A DNA stretch of 64,000 nt from Amphiura filiformis (GCF_039555335.1 NC_092628.1:34184965-34248964), one strand, 5' to 3'. Shown: positions 33,840 through 46,499, counted from the stretch's first letter. Numbers and translations are program-made. Notes: generated by a model not told the origin, from the sequence alone.

Positions 33840-34800
33840 CCTTTGTGATGAAACATATCATCATCACCCAATGCATTTGTGGTAATCTAAACATTTTGCC
33901 TTTGGAATCAAGGAATATATATCCCGAGAGCCTGAGGGATATTCCAAGGTCCAAAGCAAAATGTTTAGATTTTTCACAATGCTTGACATATTACCGATGC
34001 AAAGTTATTAACCTCATTCATAATCGTCACTTTCATCTGTTCACTTTACAAAATAACACAAAATTTTCCTCAAAAATAAACAATTTGTATGTTTTTTGCC
34101 TTTCCAAAAATCGATCAGGCTAAAACAGGACGACCAATAACAGAAGTGCGAATCACAATCTGTGCAAATATGGTAGCCGCAATCCAAATATGGTGGCCAG
34201 CGCTCTACGCAATGTGTTGGATGCACAACATGGCACTCGGGAGGTTACTATAGCCAAAATAACAAATTCTCGATCATGAGAGGATGTACCTTCTGCGTCA
34301 GCCTACTTTTCATAGAATTACACGATCGCGCGACCTGCGTGACCGAACCTTGACCTTGCCTAGCAACGACCATGTGATTGGTCAATTCTCAAAAGCTGTG
34401 TTTGCGCCGTAAGTTACCGGTCTTGGCAAAAGTACGCTCGACGCAAATAACTGTATGCACTCAAGTTGGCTCTCATGATTGACAATTAAATATTTTGGCT
34501 ATAATATTTACGCTGACGGCGCGCCGGACTACTGTCAAATATCAGTAACCACATTCAGCATTTGCATTTTGGAAAATAAATAAAAATGATTTGATTGCAT
34601 GTATCGCGTATATTAATGAGGTTAAGAATGTGAGTTCACCTTCTAATAGACCTTATCGAATACTATGTCACTCATCTTCATTTAAATCAAACTAGACACC
34701 TGTCCCTACACCTGTCTGCCATTTCAATTGTTATACTGTTCCATTTGATTTAATTTGATATGGTCTATTGGCAGAATGTTGGGGAATCAAGCATGACATG
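33840..34800. other. Intergenic DNA with a promoter-like patch
   Basis: No gene. The 34310-34460 patch is less AT-rich and has TTGCCTAGCAAC (34356-34367, RFX X-box-like) followed by GATTGGTCAAT. Confidence 0.35.
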
Positions 34801-34807
34801 TATCATT

Positions 34808-35124
34808 TGCCCCCCCCCCCTTACACATGCCAAATTTTTGGGATCCCCATTTGCAAACCTAATATGGTCTAGATATATGTTGCTAGCGCAGCGAGCAGGA
34901 AAATTTGCATATTAAAGCGTTTCCGTACTGTTTTCCTAAGCATATTTAGAGCATTTTATTTAAAAGGCGCCCCATGAATTTGTGCCAAAAATCATTTTCC
35001 CCCCCTCTCGGCTGACCAACAATTGCTTGCCCCCCCCCCCTTTCAGCTTGGTAAAAATTTCTTGCCCTCCCCCCCCCCAATTTTTCCCTCCCCAGGGCTC
35101 ATAATTATTGCACAGCCCTTATGC
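34808..35124. repeat. Poly-G/C repeat family, copy B
   Basis: C-run blocks alternate with words complementary to TTTTTGGCA. Landmarks TATGGTCTAGATATAT, TTTGCATATTAAAG, GCCCCATGAATTTGTGCC occur in order. The right end GGGCTCATAATTATTGCACA is the inverse of the left end of copy C at 44334. Confidence 0.65.
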
Positions 35125-35129
35125 AGCCA

Positions 35130-35834
35130 TTGATATCTTGTTGCTGGAACATAATATTCAGAAGCATTGCAACAGTCATTTGGACTTTGAGATCTTTCAG
35201 TTTAAATATCAGTTACAATACAATTACAAAATAAGCTAAAACTATTTTGTGTGATGAGTTTCAATCAAAATATTTTAGCAAAACACTTCAAAAGTCTACA
35301 GTTGAAAATAGAATAAACTGTGGTTGAATTTGATTTTGTCAAGTGCTGTGTTACCTTCTGCTTTAAAACCTCTTCACATGCATGCGTACCATATCACTGA
35401 GTATTATAGCTTTCATGAATACAAATACATGTAGAATTCACATTGTAGGTGAGAAATCTATTTCTGTACTGTATCCTTGGCTGTATTAGCATTTGCATTT
35501 CTGTATCAATAACAAATACTTTGACTTGCAAATTTTACAGCATAATATTTGCCAATCTTATGTGGAACATTATATGTGAATGTTAACATTACATATGTAC
35601 TTGTATTTCAACGTCAAGTTGTGTCAAAAATCTCATTTTGCCTGAGCCAAAACACTTGACATCAAAAGTACATGTATCGCCATTGGTGGGGGCGATTTAA
35701 TCACAATTTTGGCTATTTATTACCAGGGGCGATTACTTCTGGTGATTACTTTTATACACTTAACTGACTTCATCCACATCATGCATTTTAAAACAGCAGA
35801 TCAGAGTGTGCAAATAAGTACCTCTTTGCAAATG
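35130..35834. other. Intergenic DNA
   Basis: No gene or element boundary is supported. Confidence 0.3.
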
Positions 35835-36636
35835 ATATATGAAGAGCTTTGTTGCAAAACCCCTTACATTAGGCACCGGAGTTTTGCGCGGTTCGCGCAA
35901 AAGCGCACATTTTCGCGCATTTGGGTGTCCAAAGCGCATTTTGGGTTCCATCGAGAATGTTCACGATTTTGACCCATCGATAAGCTTAAAGTTAAAACTT
36001 ACGATTTTATGCCCCAAATCGGCAGCATTTACAAGAAAATTCACGCAATATTGGTTCTAACTTCACTTATGTACATCAAAATACAAATAACGATCATTAA
36101 ACCAAGCATAATGTGGGGAAATTTGCCCTTGCTTTCAACATTTCGATCGACGATTTGTGATGGTCGCCATCTTTATTTTTTATTTTTTACAGAAACTGGA
36201 AATGAACCGGAAGTCGTTCAGTAATTGATTGACAGGCCATGGTTTTACCGATGTTTTCTCGTGTTTTGCATTGATAACATGGGATCACGCATTTTAGCGC
36301 ATTTTGACCTATTTTTTGGCGCATTTTCGCGCATTTTGAAAAGTGGCCAGCGCATTTTGCCGTTTTAAATCGCGCGAAACTCCGGTGCCTACCTTACATC
36401 CACTTGAGCAATTTTGAGAAAACATCAAAAATCATCAAAAAATATCACTGATATATAGCCTATATAGGGGTTTGCAACAAAAGCAGTTTTTGGTGGGATG
36501 CTTGGGTAGGATGAGCATCCTGCCAAAAACTACCTTTGTTGAAAACCCCCTTCTATCAGTGATTTTTTAAATGATTTTTTGATGTTTTCTCAAAATTGAT
36601 CAAGTAAGGGGTTTTGCAACAAAGCTCTTCATATAT
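35835..36636. mobile_element. Foldback MITE split by a nested element
   Basis: The left end ATATATGAAGAGCTTTGTTG and the right end are reverse complements over about 33 bp. Pairing then continues (TTTTGAGAAAACATCAAAAA against TTTTTGATGTTTTCTCAAAA; GGATGC against GCATCC). Without the nested 35870-36391 insert it would be ~270 bp, a nearly complete hairpin. No coding capacity. Confidence 0.85.
35870..36391. mobile_element. 522-bp hAT-type element nested in the MITE
   Basis: The ends are TAGGCACCGGAGTTTTGCGC and, read inward from the right, TAGGCACCGGAGTTTCGCGC. They are flanked by a perfect 8-bp duplication CCTTACAT at 35862-35869 and 36392-36399. Subterminal GCGCATTTT words repeat on both sides. 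No transposase. Confidence 0.9.
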
Positions 36637-36639
36637 GAA

Positions 36640-39600
36640 TAGTTCATTTAGGCTGAACAAAATGTTCTGTTAAGCCACCAGTTGGTAAGCAGAGGTTATT
36701 AGTGGTATTTTGATTATGTATTTCACTTTTTGTATGTGGGATGGTGGGGGAAATGCAAACTGTTGTTTGTTACATAATATTTCATTAAACAAAAACTGTG
36801 CACTTTGTGTAATTTTGCTTCAATTTGAAAAGTTATATGACACTGACAGCAAGTTAATGACAAGATAAATGATTAAACAGTTTAAAACAATTTGTCAAAA
36901 AAGGGCTTAAAAATATGAGTTTGTGGCTTATGCTTGAGCATAGTGCGCCATATAATTGCAGTTTTTGAAATCCAAAAAATGAATAATTAAACCAAGCAAG
37001 TTGTGTCAGTAATATTTTGAATAATTATATGAAGCCATACACCAATTAGAGGTAATATAATCATATTACATTTCCTCTTGTCTATAGGTTTATGTATTTT
37101 TAGCCAAGATGACCAAAATGAGACATTATGAATGTTTTAAGCTTTTAAAGTAAACTGAGACTGCAAGCTGTAAAAAGATTAAACATGCAGTACCAGTAAC
37201 TATGTGTACATGTATGTCATGAATATTTATGTCGTCAAGCTGGCTACAATGTTCATGAATATATTGAAATGTAATTTATATTTCAAACACAAAGTGATTT
37301 AAACAAAAAGTTAATCAAATCAAAAACAATGGACAGGGTTTCAAAGAAAGTTAAATATATGCACATGCTTTGATGTTTGATGGTATGTGTTTTGGTTTTT
37401 GACTATTTGCTCTGGAATTTTATTGTATTCTTAGTCTCTTTCAGTACTTTTCAATTTGCTGCAATTACATTTCATATTTTGACACAAAAATTAAAACAGA
37501 TCCACATTTCAATAAGGGATATTTTTTCTAACATTAAAAGTAAAAGAAATCAATGAGATACAATTCTGAATTAGTTAGGACTATATGAACTCCTTAACTG
37601 TGAATGAAATATGTAAATTAAAAATGAGGAAGTTTATTATCCAAAAATTTTTGCAAATAAGTTCCCATTTTCCACAAAGCTTTACTTATCTGAATGCTGA
37701 ATTCTAAATGAAGGACTATAAATGGGCTATTATTATTTTTCTTATTGGCTGAAATTGAATAACATTCTCCGTACAAATTGGTACTTTATTTCCTCAGCTG
37801 GATTGACAGAGTACCTGAGAAAAGTTATCTAAAATCTAACATTTTACATCAACCCTGCAACCAGTAAAGCCTGTTCATTTATAATAGCTCTTGCCACAGG
37901 TATTGTGAATTAGAACAGATTAATAGTAGCCTGTTTTCACAAAACCTGCTATTCAGGTAACTTTACAATTTTAGGTCAATCACCCTCCTCCCACAACTTT
38001 TTGTCAACAAAATTTCCGCCCTGTGCTTGGTGACAGGCGGACCATTGAAACACAAGCTGGCAATCGGAGCTGTAACTATTTGCAATGAACACATGTGCTG
38101 TTGTTTGTGTTGTTATATGATCTTGGTACAGACAGAGAGCTGCTTTTAATCTACAGATGGGATCTGTTTGGAATAATTCATGTTCTTCTTCCTATACTAT
38201 TTACAGGAATAGATACATCCCCAGATACATGTTGATATATCCGGTGATATGTGTTGGAGAATAGACATAATTGATAGTCTTCTTGCAGATATATAGGTGA
38301 GTTTGAAAACATTTTGGATTGTGTTTTATAAATTTGATAATTGAACTTGCCTGTACACATTGGAAATGTTTTTTGATTTACAGCATGGCTGGGCAGTATC
38401 ATCAGTTGGATGTTGCAGCTCAAAGAAATTCTTCTGATGTTAACAATGGTTAATTCAGAGCTGCTGCTGAAACCATAAAAGGTGTCATTCAAATCTCCAT
38501 CAGTTTTGTTTTTATGTTCCTGTTTGTTTTTCACTATGTTATGTTCTTCATTCAATTCATTTGTTTGTGTTTTGTTTGTTTTGTTTGTTTTGTTTGTTTT
38601 GTTTGTTTGTTTGTTTGTTTGTTTGATCTGAGGAATGAACAAAAAGCCAGGGAAACAAAATGCTACTTGCATTTGGCAACATGGAGATGACTTATTTATG
38701 AATAATCACTCTAATATAATCTTTAGAAATTAAATATATTATAGCACTATTTTTGAATATTTTGAAAGAGTATGTCTTAAATTCTGATGGGACCAGAATG
38801 CTTTAGCTGAAAGTAACACTGTATATAATTTCATAAACCTGTGAATTGTTCAAATTGTCTTAAGGTGTTCAAATTATCTCAAGAACTTTTGGCAGACATT
38901 TTTGTGTATAATTTGTGGGTGTGGGGTGTGTATATGTTTGTGGGTAGGGTGCATGTGTAACAACTTAATTTTGCCATTAAAAAATTGTAGTATTTTCAAC
39001 AAATTTTAATCTTAAAATGCAGAATTTTGTTATAGAATCCATGATTTAACTCAATTCTCACCCAAATACATTTAGCCAGAATCCTTTGATAATTGATTCT
39101 CACAAATTTACTGTGTAAACTTTAAAATTTTACAAGAATCAATTTCTGGATTCATGCTAATCTCTTTGCGAGAATCATATAAATTCTAGTGTGCATAAAT
39201 GTGTTCCTGTAAGTGCTTCACCAGTATTGAAAACAAACATTGAGGAATTGCATATTTGCATGAAAGAGATCACCTGAACTTTTATCTGACATGAAAATCA
39301 AAGGTTAAACCATGAATTATTTATCAATTCAGTCTCTCAGGTGTATTTTTCATGCAATTGTTTACACTGCAAACAATCAGTATTACTATCAAAACTGGCT
39401 AGCTAATTCAAAATAAACTTGAGGATTAATTTGATGATTACAATCAGATTTTTTGCCGTGAAATTGTGTGGGAAAGGAAGGGGAGAAAATTTTGGTGAGG
39501 GGTTGTTTTTGTGCTCTAGGGGGAGTTTTTGAATACCACCAAAATTGAAGAGTTCAAATGCAACCCGGTCAGATATCCTAAGGCTAGCTTGTGTTAGTTC

Positions 39601-39906
39601 TGTAATAAATATTGCAATTAATATCTTCTTCTTTTTTTGATATTTGTGTGTGCTTAGTTCTTTTTAATGGATCTTCTATTTTAATTTTTATTTATTCATT
39701 TTTTTAATGTTTTATTTATTTCATCGAATTAAATTATCAATATTAATTTTTTTAAAAACCCCAAGGCAGCAGATATATTGTTTTTTGTAACATCTTAACT
39801 CACTGCATTGATACCCTCCAACAAATACAGCTTGAATAGACTGTCATTATGGTGACAATGACAGGTTTCCCTATCACACAGCCGCACAACAGACAGAGGT
39901 TCAGAT
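36640..39906. other. Long intergenic AT-rich stretch
   Basis: No gene supported in 3.3 kb. It contains only the TTTG microsatellite listed separately. Confidence 0.35.
38558..38626. repeat. (TTTG)n / (TTTTGTTTG)n microsatellite
   Basis: TTTG units, first in a 9-bp TTTTGTTTG pattern and then pure TTTG. Confidence 0.95.
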
Positions 39907-39914
39907 AAGGGACG

Positions 39915-39999
39915 CAGTAATGTAGCCAAAAATTGGCTGGGGGGGCAAAGACATCTCATAGGGGAGGCAGCTGCTCCCTACCCCTTGGCTTCATCACTG
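39915..39999. mobile_element. 85-bp hAT-type MITE
   Basis: The ends are CAGTAATGTAGCCAA and, read inward from the right, CAGTGATGAAGCCAA. The flanking 8-mers AAGGGACG and ATGGGAGG agree at six of eight bases. It is the smallest member of the CAGTRRYGTARCC-end group here. Confidence 0.65.
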
Positions 40000-40134
40000 A
40001 TGGGAGGTTTGACTACATTTGAATCCCTTGACTGATGCCCTCTGTTAGATGCAGTCATTTAGCAAATTTATGCCTTTCTTATAGACTATGGTTAAATGTT
40101 ACCTTAAAATCACAAATTGCTTTTACTCCTAATG

Positions 40135-40380
40135 CCCAGATGCTTTTTGGTGAGGGGAAGGAAGGAAGGAAGAAAGGAAAAGAAGATAAAACGTTTTCTG
40201 AATAACAGACCTCTTGGGTGCCAGACACACGAACAGGGATAGCGCACCACGGTAGTCTCCCTTAGCCAGCCAGGCTTTCCGTGCCAATTTGTGCGGTCGC
40301 CTGATGATGCAATCGCATCACGTGGGATAGTTGCTTTGTACATTGAGGTTTTTTGATGTTTGGTTTGGTTAGGGTTAAAA
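40135..40380 (-). mobile_element. tRNA-Ala-like SINE family, minus-strand copy
   Basis: The reverse complement begins with TTTTAACCCTAACC, then CCCACGTGATGCGATTGCAT, GGCACGGAAAGCCTGGCTGG and CCGTGGTGCGC, and ends in a CTTCCTTCC tail. It matches the order of the copies at 22378-22925 but is more diverged, and its B box is lost (TGTTCGTGTGTC). Confidence 0.65.
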
Positions 40381-40384
40381 TAGA

Positions 40385-43300
40385 CTTCTCCGTAGTCCAC
40401 TTGCCCATTTTGCATACTCTGGCCATTACATTTAAGCATAAAACTCTGATTTATATTAATTTGTGTGCAACTGATCGATTTTCACATCTGTATCTGATCT
40501 TTTCAGTCACCGCACTCCCTCTGTTTGTTAGCTTCCCAAGTGGACTACTGACTTTGCCTTGCGGTTAAGATTTTTAACACGGGACTCTATGGAGAGTTAG
40601 GCCAATTTCTGGCCTAACTAAAATTGGCCATGATGTAATGCATCTTTAAATGGATCTGCCTTGTGTATTGGTCGCTCATATCTCGCTATTGTTTAAATCT
40701 TCCGGGCCCGCGCCATTACCATTAACTACGCCGTACACAACTATCTGTGGTATTTGCGGCGCTTTTGTGTTGACGCGAAAGTAATCTCTCATCAAACATC
40801 TAGCGCGTACCATGCTTAGTACTTGTGGTAAATGGACTGATAAACAAGTATGCTTGACTGTGTGTTTTTAGAGAGCAAAGTCCCGGGGTAAAGTTCTGCT
40901 TAAAATTCAAAGTCCATAGTCGGATTTTCGGGGTTCGTTATCAATAAACTGGTAGATTGATAGATTCCAAAATCAGAATTGTTCAGTATTAAAGTGAGCC
41001 ATTATAATTATGCAAGATAATGTTGCATTCAGTTACTTTTATTGTCACTAATTATCTGATATTTTTAACTCTTTTAAAATGACCATTTTACTATTGAATA
41101 CTTTAATTTCAATAAACATCAGTATAATTTTGAGTTCAACGAAATGGGTTCATCATGACTAATAATAACATATTTTTAATAAAATTCGACTATGGCATAG
41201 TCTAGGTTAAAAATGGCTATTTTGGACTACTGATTTGCATCCTGACAGGACTTTTATGCGAATGACACAAGGAAGTTTTTAAGGCCTTGTTGGTTATAAT
41301 AATGTCCATTTTGGAATGGAATACTGAACTTGTAGAAAATAGAAATAGACTTGCTGTATAAAATTGATTTATCCCATGATTCTTTCCTTGTAAACATTCA
41401 GATAAATCTCATATTCATGAATAAATTTCAAGAATAGAAAAATAAAAGCTTACAGCTGTCTTGGTTACCTTTTTAGATAGCACACCAGTTAGGCCTACAG
41501 GTTTAGAAGTATGGAAATGTCACAATATTGGAGACTATCCCTGTGATAATATCGGCTTTATACAATTGTACCCACTCACATCTTATATTGTTGAAACAGG
41601 TGCCGCAAGTCAACAACTAAGTTCAAGTTGATAGAAAATGGTGGCTTTTGTTTTTATAAAGTATGTATAATTTTCCTGTAGGCCCTAGGAATTGTATGTT
41701 TACAGGATCTGTGGTCTGTCTCCTGTGAATTTTGTTTTAAAGTATTAAAAGTGGGATTCGGATTTTTATTACAGGCGCTTTTTGTAGTTCCAAACGCCCT
41801 ATGGCCAATATCTTAGCTATACACCATCCGCCTTGGAATGGGCAATATTAACACATTAGACATAATTATGTTTGTTGCTGTTGAATATATTTGATTGAAC
41901 TCAGAAAAGATCAAATTTCTAAATGATGGCCATATGTAGCAATGCAGATGAATGTATATGACGCATGGTTAATGTAGGACATGTAATTAAAATTTATTTC
42001 AAGTGACAGGCAATTGGGCAAACCTCAATTTCTAGCTAAGGTTTTTTTCTGTTCATGGCTAAGACCGGGGACTAAGATGCTTATGCAATGTGTAGTGTGC
42101 AAATAATACAAGTAATATAAATGATGTATACATGTATATAATGATGTACAGTCTGTGTCTCCTTAATAATATTTTTATTTTATAAACTCAAGAGGAGATT
42201 GAAAATAAACAAACTTATATTTGGTCTCATCAACAAATTGGTATATCTGGGCCTTTTCCCAAAGTTGCATAGTGGCATCATTGGGAGTAAGAAAGTATTC
42301 AGAGTACAATGTAGCCAACCCAAGATACACTACCCTAAAGTAGCTCCTTTGAGGGTGGGGATTAAGGGCTTCAGTAACCATGTGATATCAGCATGTACTG
42401 TAAACATCATCCCTTCCAATTTTCCAAGTAAAACCAAAATAATAGACAAATTAAAATATCAAAGCAGAAATACGCCTATCCTGACATTGAACAGAAACCC
42501 TTTGCCATTTACACTGGTTGCCTAGCAACAACCTCCCATAATTCAATTGTGCTCTTTGGCACCAATGCAGATGACAAGCGTAGATAGATGTACATGTAAT
42601 AGTGTCAAACAGACACATACCAGTGTGCCTTCTAATACCAATGTACCTATGGATGTATAAAGAGCTGCTTTTCATTCCAGCTAGAAATTCCAGCTAGAAC
42701 GTATGCCATCATGCAAATAAGGTAAATTGCACAATTAATTGGTAAACAATTACTCTTAGTGAGATGGTTAGTTTTACATGCCACAGAATGGGTATGTAAG
42801 TTAATGCATATTAGTCGGCAGTCAAAGACCATGTGTGTGAGGCACATGTGTGTGAGGCATCCGTGTGTATTGCGTATTGGTTGACTATTTTTAAAGTGTT
42901 TCACTACTGGTACTGGTAGTTCTGTTTTAATCGGCTGTGTATTTAGTGTCGATAACAGGAGGACAATTTGAATTTTGATAATCTTGATATCAGTTAATTA
43001 TGTAGCTTTCTCTGCTTGCCATGCTCTACTCCTGGGCTTTACTGTGTCGGATTATTTCAAAAAGGGATAATCCCGCGGGTCCAATCTCTGTCTGTATTGA
43101 AACAATTCCCATTTGACAAGAGCAATTGATCACAATTCAGTTTCAATGTCAAGCCTCTTTGGTCTTTGCCCATTATTGATATTTTCTTTATTTAATAGAA
43201 TTAGGTCTCTCTGCTGCATGCTGAAGAAGGTTGTTCTTGTAGCGATGGGTACATGTACAATATATCACTGCTGTTGGGAGCAAAAAAACTGCTATATTTT

Positions 43301-44049
43301 TGTGGATAATCAGAGATTGATTTTGATTGACTATTTATCTTGTGATTATTTTCTTGTTTATTTAAAAAACTTCTTGGTGAAAAGAGGAAATGAGCCTGGC
43401 ACGTGTGTATGTTTTTCTTTAAAACAAAGATTATAGACAGAAAAATTTGTGCTCATTTAAAAATGAGGTCTCAAACTATTAAATTTTGTGTCTGTAATCA
43501 TTTAAATCTTATAGACTTTCACTCAATCTAAGCCTATATAATATCAAACCAGGATCGTTGAAATGAAAACCAGACTGCAATAAAGGCTATTGCTACACCG
43601 GCTAGTCTTTTACACAGTCAATATCAATTAAGTGAAATCTGTGGGTGACTGTAGTGGAGATCATATAGTTGCTGAGTGTTACAGTTTTACGGTATGTTAT
43701 GCTCCAACAACAATTCAAGCAATGCACTCGCTACATATATCATCAGGGTTTAAATGCTGCTCATATGTAGGGTCAAGTGAGTACAAATAGGCCTACACGG
43801 TCAGTTTATAGCGCAGTATTATCTAAAGATCGTTTTATTTGTGATTTACCTGTAAATGTATTGTGGGTTCTCAAGTTAGGTTTGGGTTGGGATGTGTCGC
43901 TGAGAATTCTCAAGTTAGGTTTGGGTTGGGATGTGTCGCTGAGAGCGGACCCATCAATATATACCAATTTTCCAAGAAATTTGGACCCATCGCTATTACC
44001 AAATATAAATTTTCCCATATTTTTTTTAATTAGCCTAAGTCATTGATTA
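40385..44049. other. Long intergenic stretch
   Basis: No supported gene in 3.7 kb. A palindromic RFX-type X-box GTTGCCTAGCAAC lies at 42517-42529. A 38-bp sequence with TTAGGTTTGGGTTGGGATG is duplicated in tandem at 43869-43944. Confidence 0.35.
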
Positions 44050-44295
44050 CCATATGTGACCGTACATACGAATGAGCGTAAATGTCCTCAATTGTATTCT
44101 GAGTTACAGTGTAAAATGGGCATGAAGGTCATATTCATAGGTATTTCAATTTGGTGCTACGTGTATCTCATTAAATGAGGTACACATAGCACCAAATTGA
44201 GGTACCTATGAATACGACCTTCATGCCCATTTTACACTGTAACTCAGAATACAATTGAGGACATTTATGCTCATTCGTTGTACGGTCACATATGG
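44050..44295. mobile_element. 246-bp full-length hairpin element, almost no loop
   Basis: The two halves (44050-44171 and 44174-44295) are reverse complements with few mismatches. They run from CCATATGTGACCGTACA at the outer edge to CTCATTAAATGAG at the centre. Loop is a base or so. No target duplication is clear. Confidence 0.9.
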
Positions 44296-44333
44296 CCAAA
44301 ATATGATGCAAACATGTGGCACATCCCCATTAG

Positions 44334-44950
44334 GGGCTGTGCAACAATTATCTGTCCCCTGGGGTGGGCAAATTTTTAAATGGCCTTCAAAAACATTCTT
44401 GCCCCCCCCTTGGCATGCCATAAAAAACTTTGCCCCCTCTTGTCCTGCTAAAAATTGCTGCCCTCTACTCTCGGCATGCTAACAAACAGGGTTCCTGCTG
44501 TCCTTGAAAGTCCTTAAATTTGAAAACACTTTTTCAAGGCCTTGAAAGTCCTGGAAATTTGCACAAGGTCCATGAAAGTCCTTGAAAATTGGAATTTTAC
44601 CTAAAGTATAATTTTGACCAAATTTGGGGAGTGGAGAGGAGCTGTCACTTTCGTTAAAGTTTATGAGAGCAGCATCATGATTTTTGTGTTGTACTTTTGG
44701 ACCTTGAAAGTCCTTGAAAAGTCCTTGAATTATAAAGGCTTCAAGGTGCGGGAACCCTAAACAAATCCTCGCCCCCCCTCTTTGATTTTTGGGAACCTAA
44801 TTGGCAAACCTTAATGGTCTAAATATAATAAAATACGACAGGAAATATGTACGCATTATAGACAAAGCTTTTTAGAGTGTTTTATTTAGAAGGTACCTCA
44901 TTTATTTTTTTGCCAAAAGTTTCTTCATTTGGAAGTAATATTGCATAACT
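44334..44950. repeat. Poly-G/C repeat family, copy C (interrupted)
   Basis: The left end GGGGCTGTGCAACAATTAT matches the inverse of copy B's right end. C-run/GGCATGC blocks and the AATGGTCTAAATATAATAAA landmark follow. It is split by the 44488-44758 insertion. Confidence 0.65.
44488..44758. mobile_element. 271-bp hAT-like MITE nested in copy C
   Basis: The termini are AGGGTTCCTGC and, read inward from the right, AGGGTTCCCGC. The flanking 8-mers TAACAAAC and AAACAAAT agree at six of eight bases. The interior repeats CCTTGAAAGTCCTTGAAA several times near both ends. Confidence 0.75.
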
Positions 44951-45228
44951 TCCAGGATATTGTACCACATCTGACAAACAGACTGTCATGGGATATTGTG
45001 GAACTGTAACATTTATTCCTAGTCCATTAAAATGAAATGTGTTTCAGGAAGCAACCAAAGCCACCACTTGGTAATTGCAGGAAATATAACCCTCTTTTCA
45101 GACCAAAATTATATACTTATGATTGGTAAAACAGCTATTATTAAATATTAGCACCCATGATATTGCCATTATATCTCCTTTGTGCACATTGGGTTCAATT
45201 ACCAAGGTTCAGAGTTCATTCCAGGGGT

Positions 45229-45705
45229 TAGTTTAGTTTAGTTTATTCTTTCTTTATTGAGGGTAACAACTTCAGTGACCAGCACTGCTTTCCAAGCAGG
45301 CCCTCATTCAATACAAAACATAATATAATATTAAGTACACAAAAGTGAAACAATAATTATAAGATACCAAAAAAATAAAATGCAATCACAATTAGGAATT
45401 CATAAACAATACATTTTAACATGAAATGAGAACATTTGTTTTGAATTGTCTCAAAGACATATTTTCCATATCAGTTTGAATCATTGGTGATAAACTGTTC
45501 CAAATATGAGCAGCTCTGACGTGAAAGGTACGCAATCCAGAATTATTGTTGTATTTTGGAACAATCAATGTATTAGACGAATGCTTTCTGGTTACATGAG
45601 AATGAGTATTATGAACAAATTCAAACTGAGATGATAAATATGAAGGACTAAGATTTCTTAGTTTTGTATTAGGTTTTGTATTAGATGATGAGTGCATGAG
45701 TGTTC
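45229..45705 (-). mobile_element. 5'-truncated LINE (non-LTR retrotransposon) 3' end
   Basis: On the minus strand the last ~93 codons of a LINE polyprotein are followed by a ~185-bp 3' UTR with AATAAAGAAAGAATAAA and a (CTAAA)n tail at 45229-45245. A short simple-sequence tail and heavy 5' truncation are usual for CR1/L2/Jockey-type LINEs; the clade is not certain. Confidence 0.8.
45416..45697 (-). pseudogene. LINE reverse-transcriptase C-terminal fragment
   Basis: 93 residues have the conserved tail found after the RT domain of many LINE ORF2 proteins: HSHVTRKHSSNTLIVPKYN, then GLRTFHVRAAHIWNSLS, then SLRQFKTNVL near the stop. The fingers/palm catalytic motifs are absent, as the copy is 5'-truncated. 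The first Met is internal to the original protein. This is dead on its own; the class is clear from the HNTR...VPK...RTF...WNSL pattern. Confidence 0.8.
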
Positions 45706-46199
45706 AATGGTATATTGAAGTTTCAGCAGGAGCAAGTTATCATCTCAGTGTATTCGTGTTATTTTCCTCCTATTCCTTTGACTTTGTACATATCACCTCA
45801 AGGTACCTCAAATGGATATATGTGTCAATGTTAATGAGAAGGTCGAGCTCAAGAAAGAAAGGAAGGAGGGAGGGAGCCGTCATAAGTGCGGAGGTCAAGA
45901 CCTGATATAGCAAGCCATGAGTGTTGCGCGTGGGCCCACCCAGCTTTTTTGTGTGTATATGTATGCTTGGACAATTGCACAATGACATCACATGGGATGG
46001 TGAAGGTGGTGACAGGCCTAACTAATAAATGATCATTCAGTGGTATAAATGGTATTCACTAGCACTGGTTTCTGTGCTGTACTCTACCTGTATGATGATT
46101 TTCCAACTGTAGGATAGTAGCTGATGCTCCGCTCGCTATTCGAGAGGCGTCGCGGTTTGTGGAACGGGGCTAGTTCTAGGTATTCACATGAGAAATTCA

Positions 46200-46495
46200 T
46201 AATCCAGTATCATCATCATAATGTTCACAATCAGCTTGCTATACTATCACTGTCTTTGTACATATGGATAACTATTCACAGTTTTCAAAAAAAGGTCTGG
46301 AGTTTATTTAAAGGGGGAATCTTTACATGCCTAACAGGAGAAAGTCATCATGGAGGATCATCATCACAATGTTGGCATTCATGTTGCCTTACACACTATC
46401 TCTCTGTCTTTGTACATATGGATAACTGATCATAGTTTTCAAAACAAGGTCTGAAGTTTGTTTCAGGAGGAAATCTTTACATACCTAACTGATAT
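46200..46495. repeat. Two tandem copies of a ~150-bp unit
   Basis: Both copies contain CTGTCTTTGTACATATGGAT, AGTTTTCAAAA, AAGGTCTGRAGTTT and AATCTTTACATRCCTAAC. Period is about 150 bp. Confidence 0.8.
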
Positions 46496-46499
46496 TATT

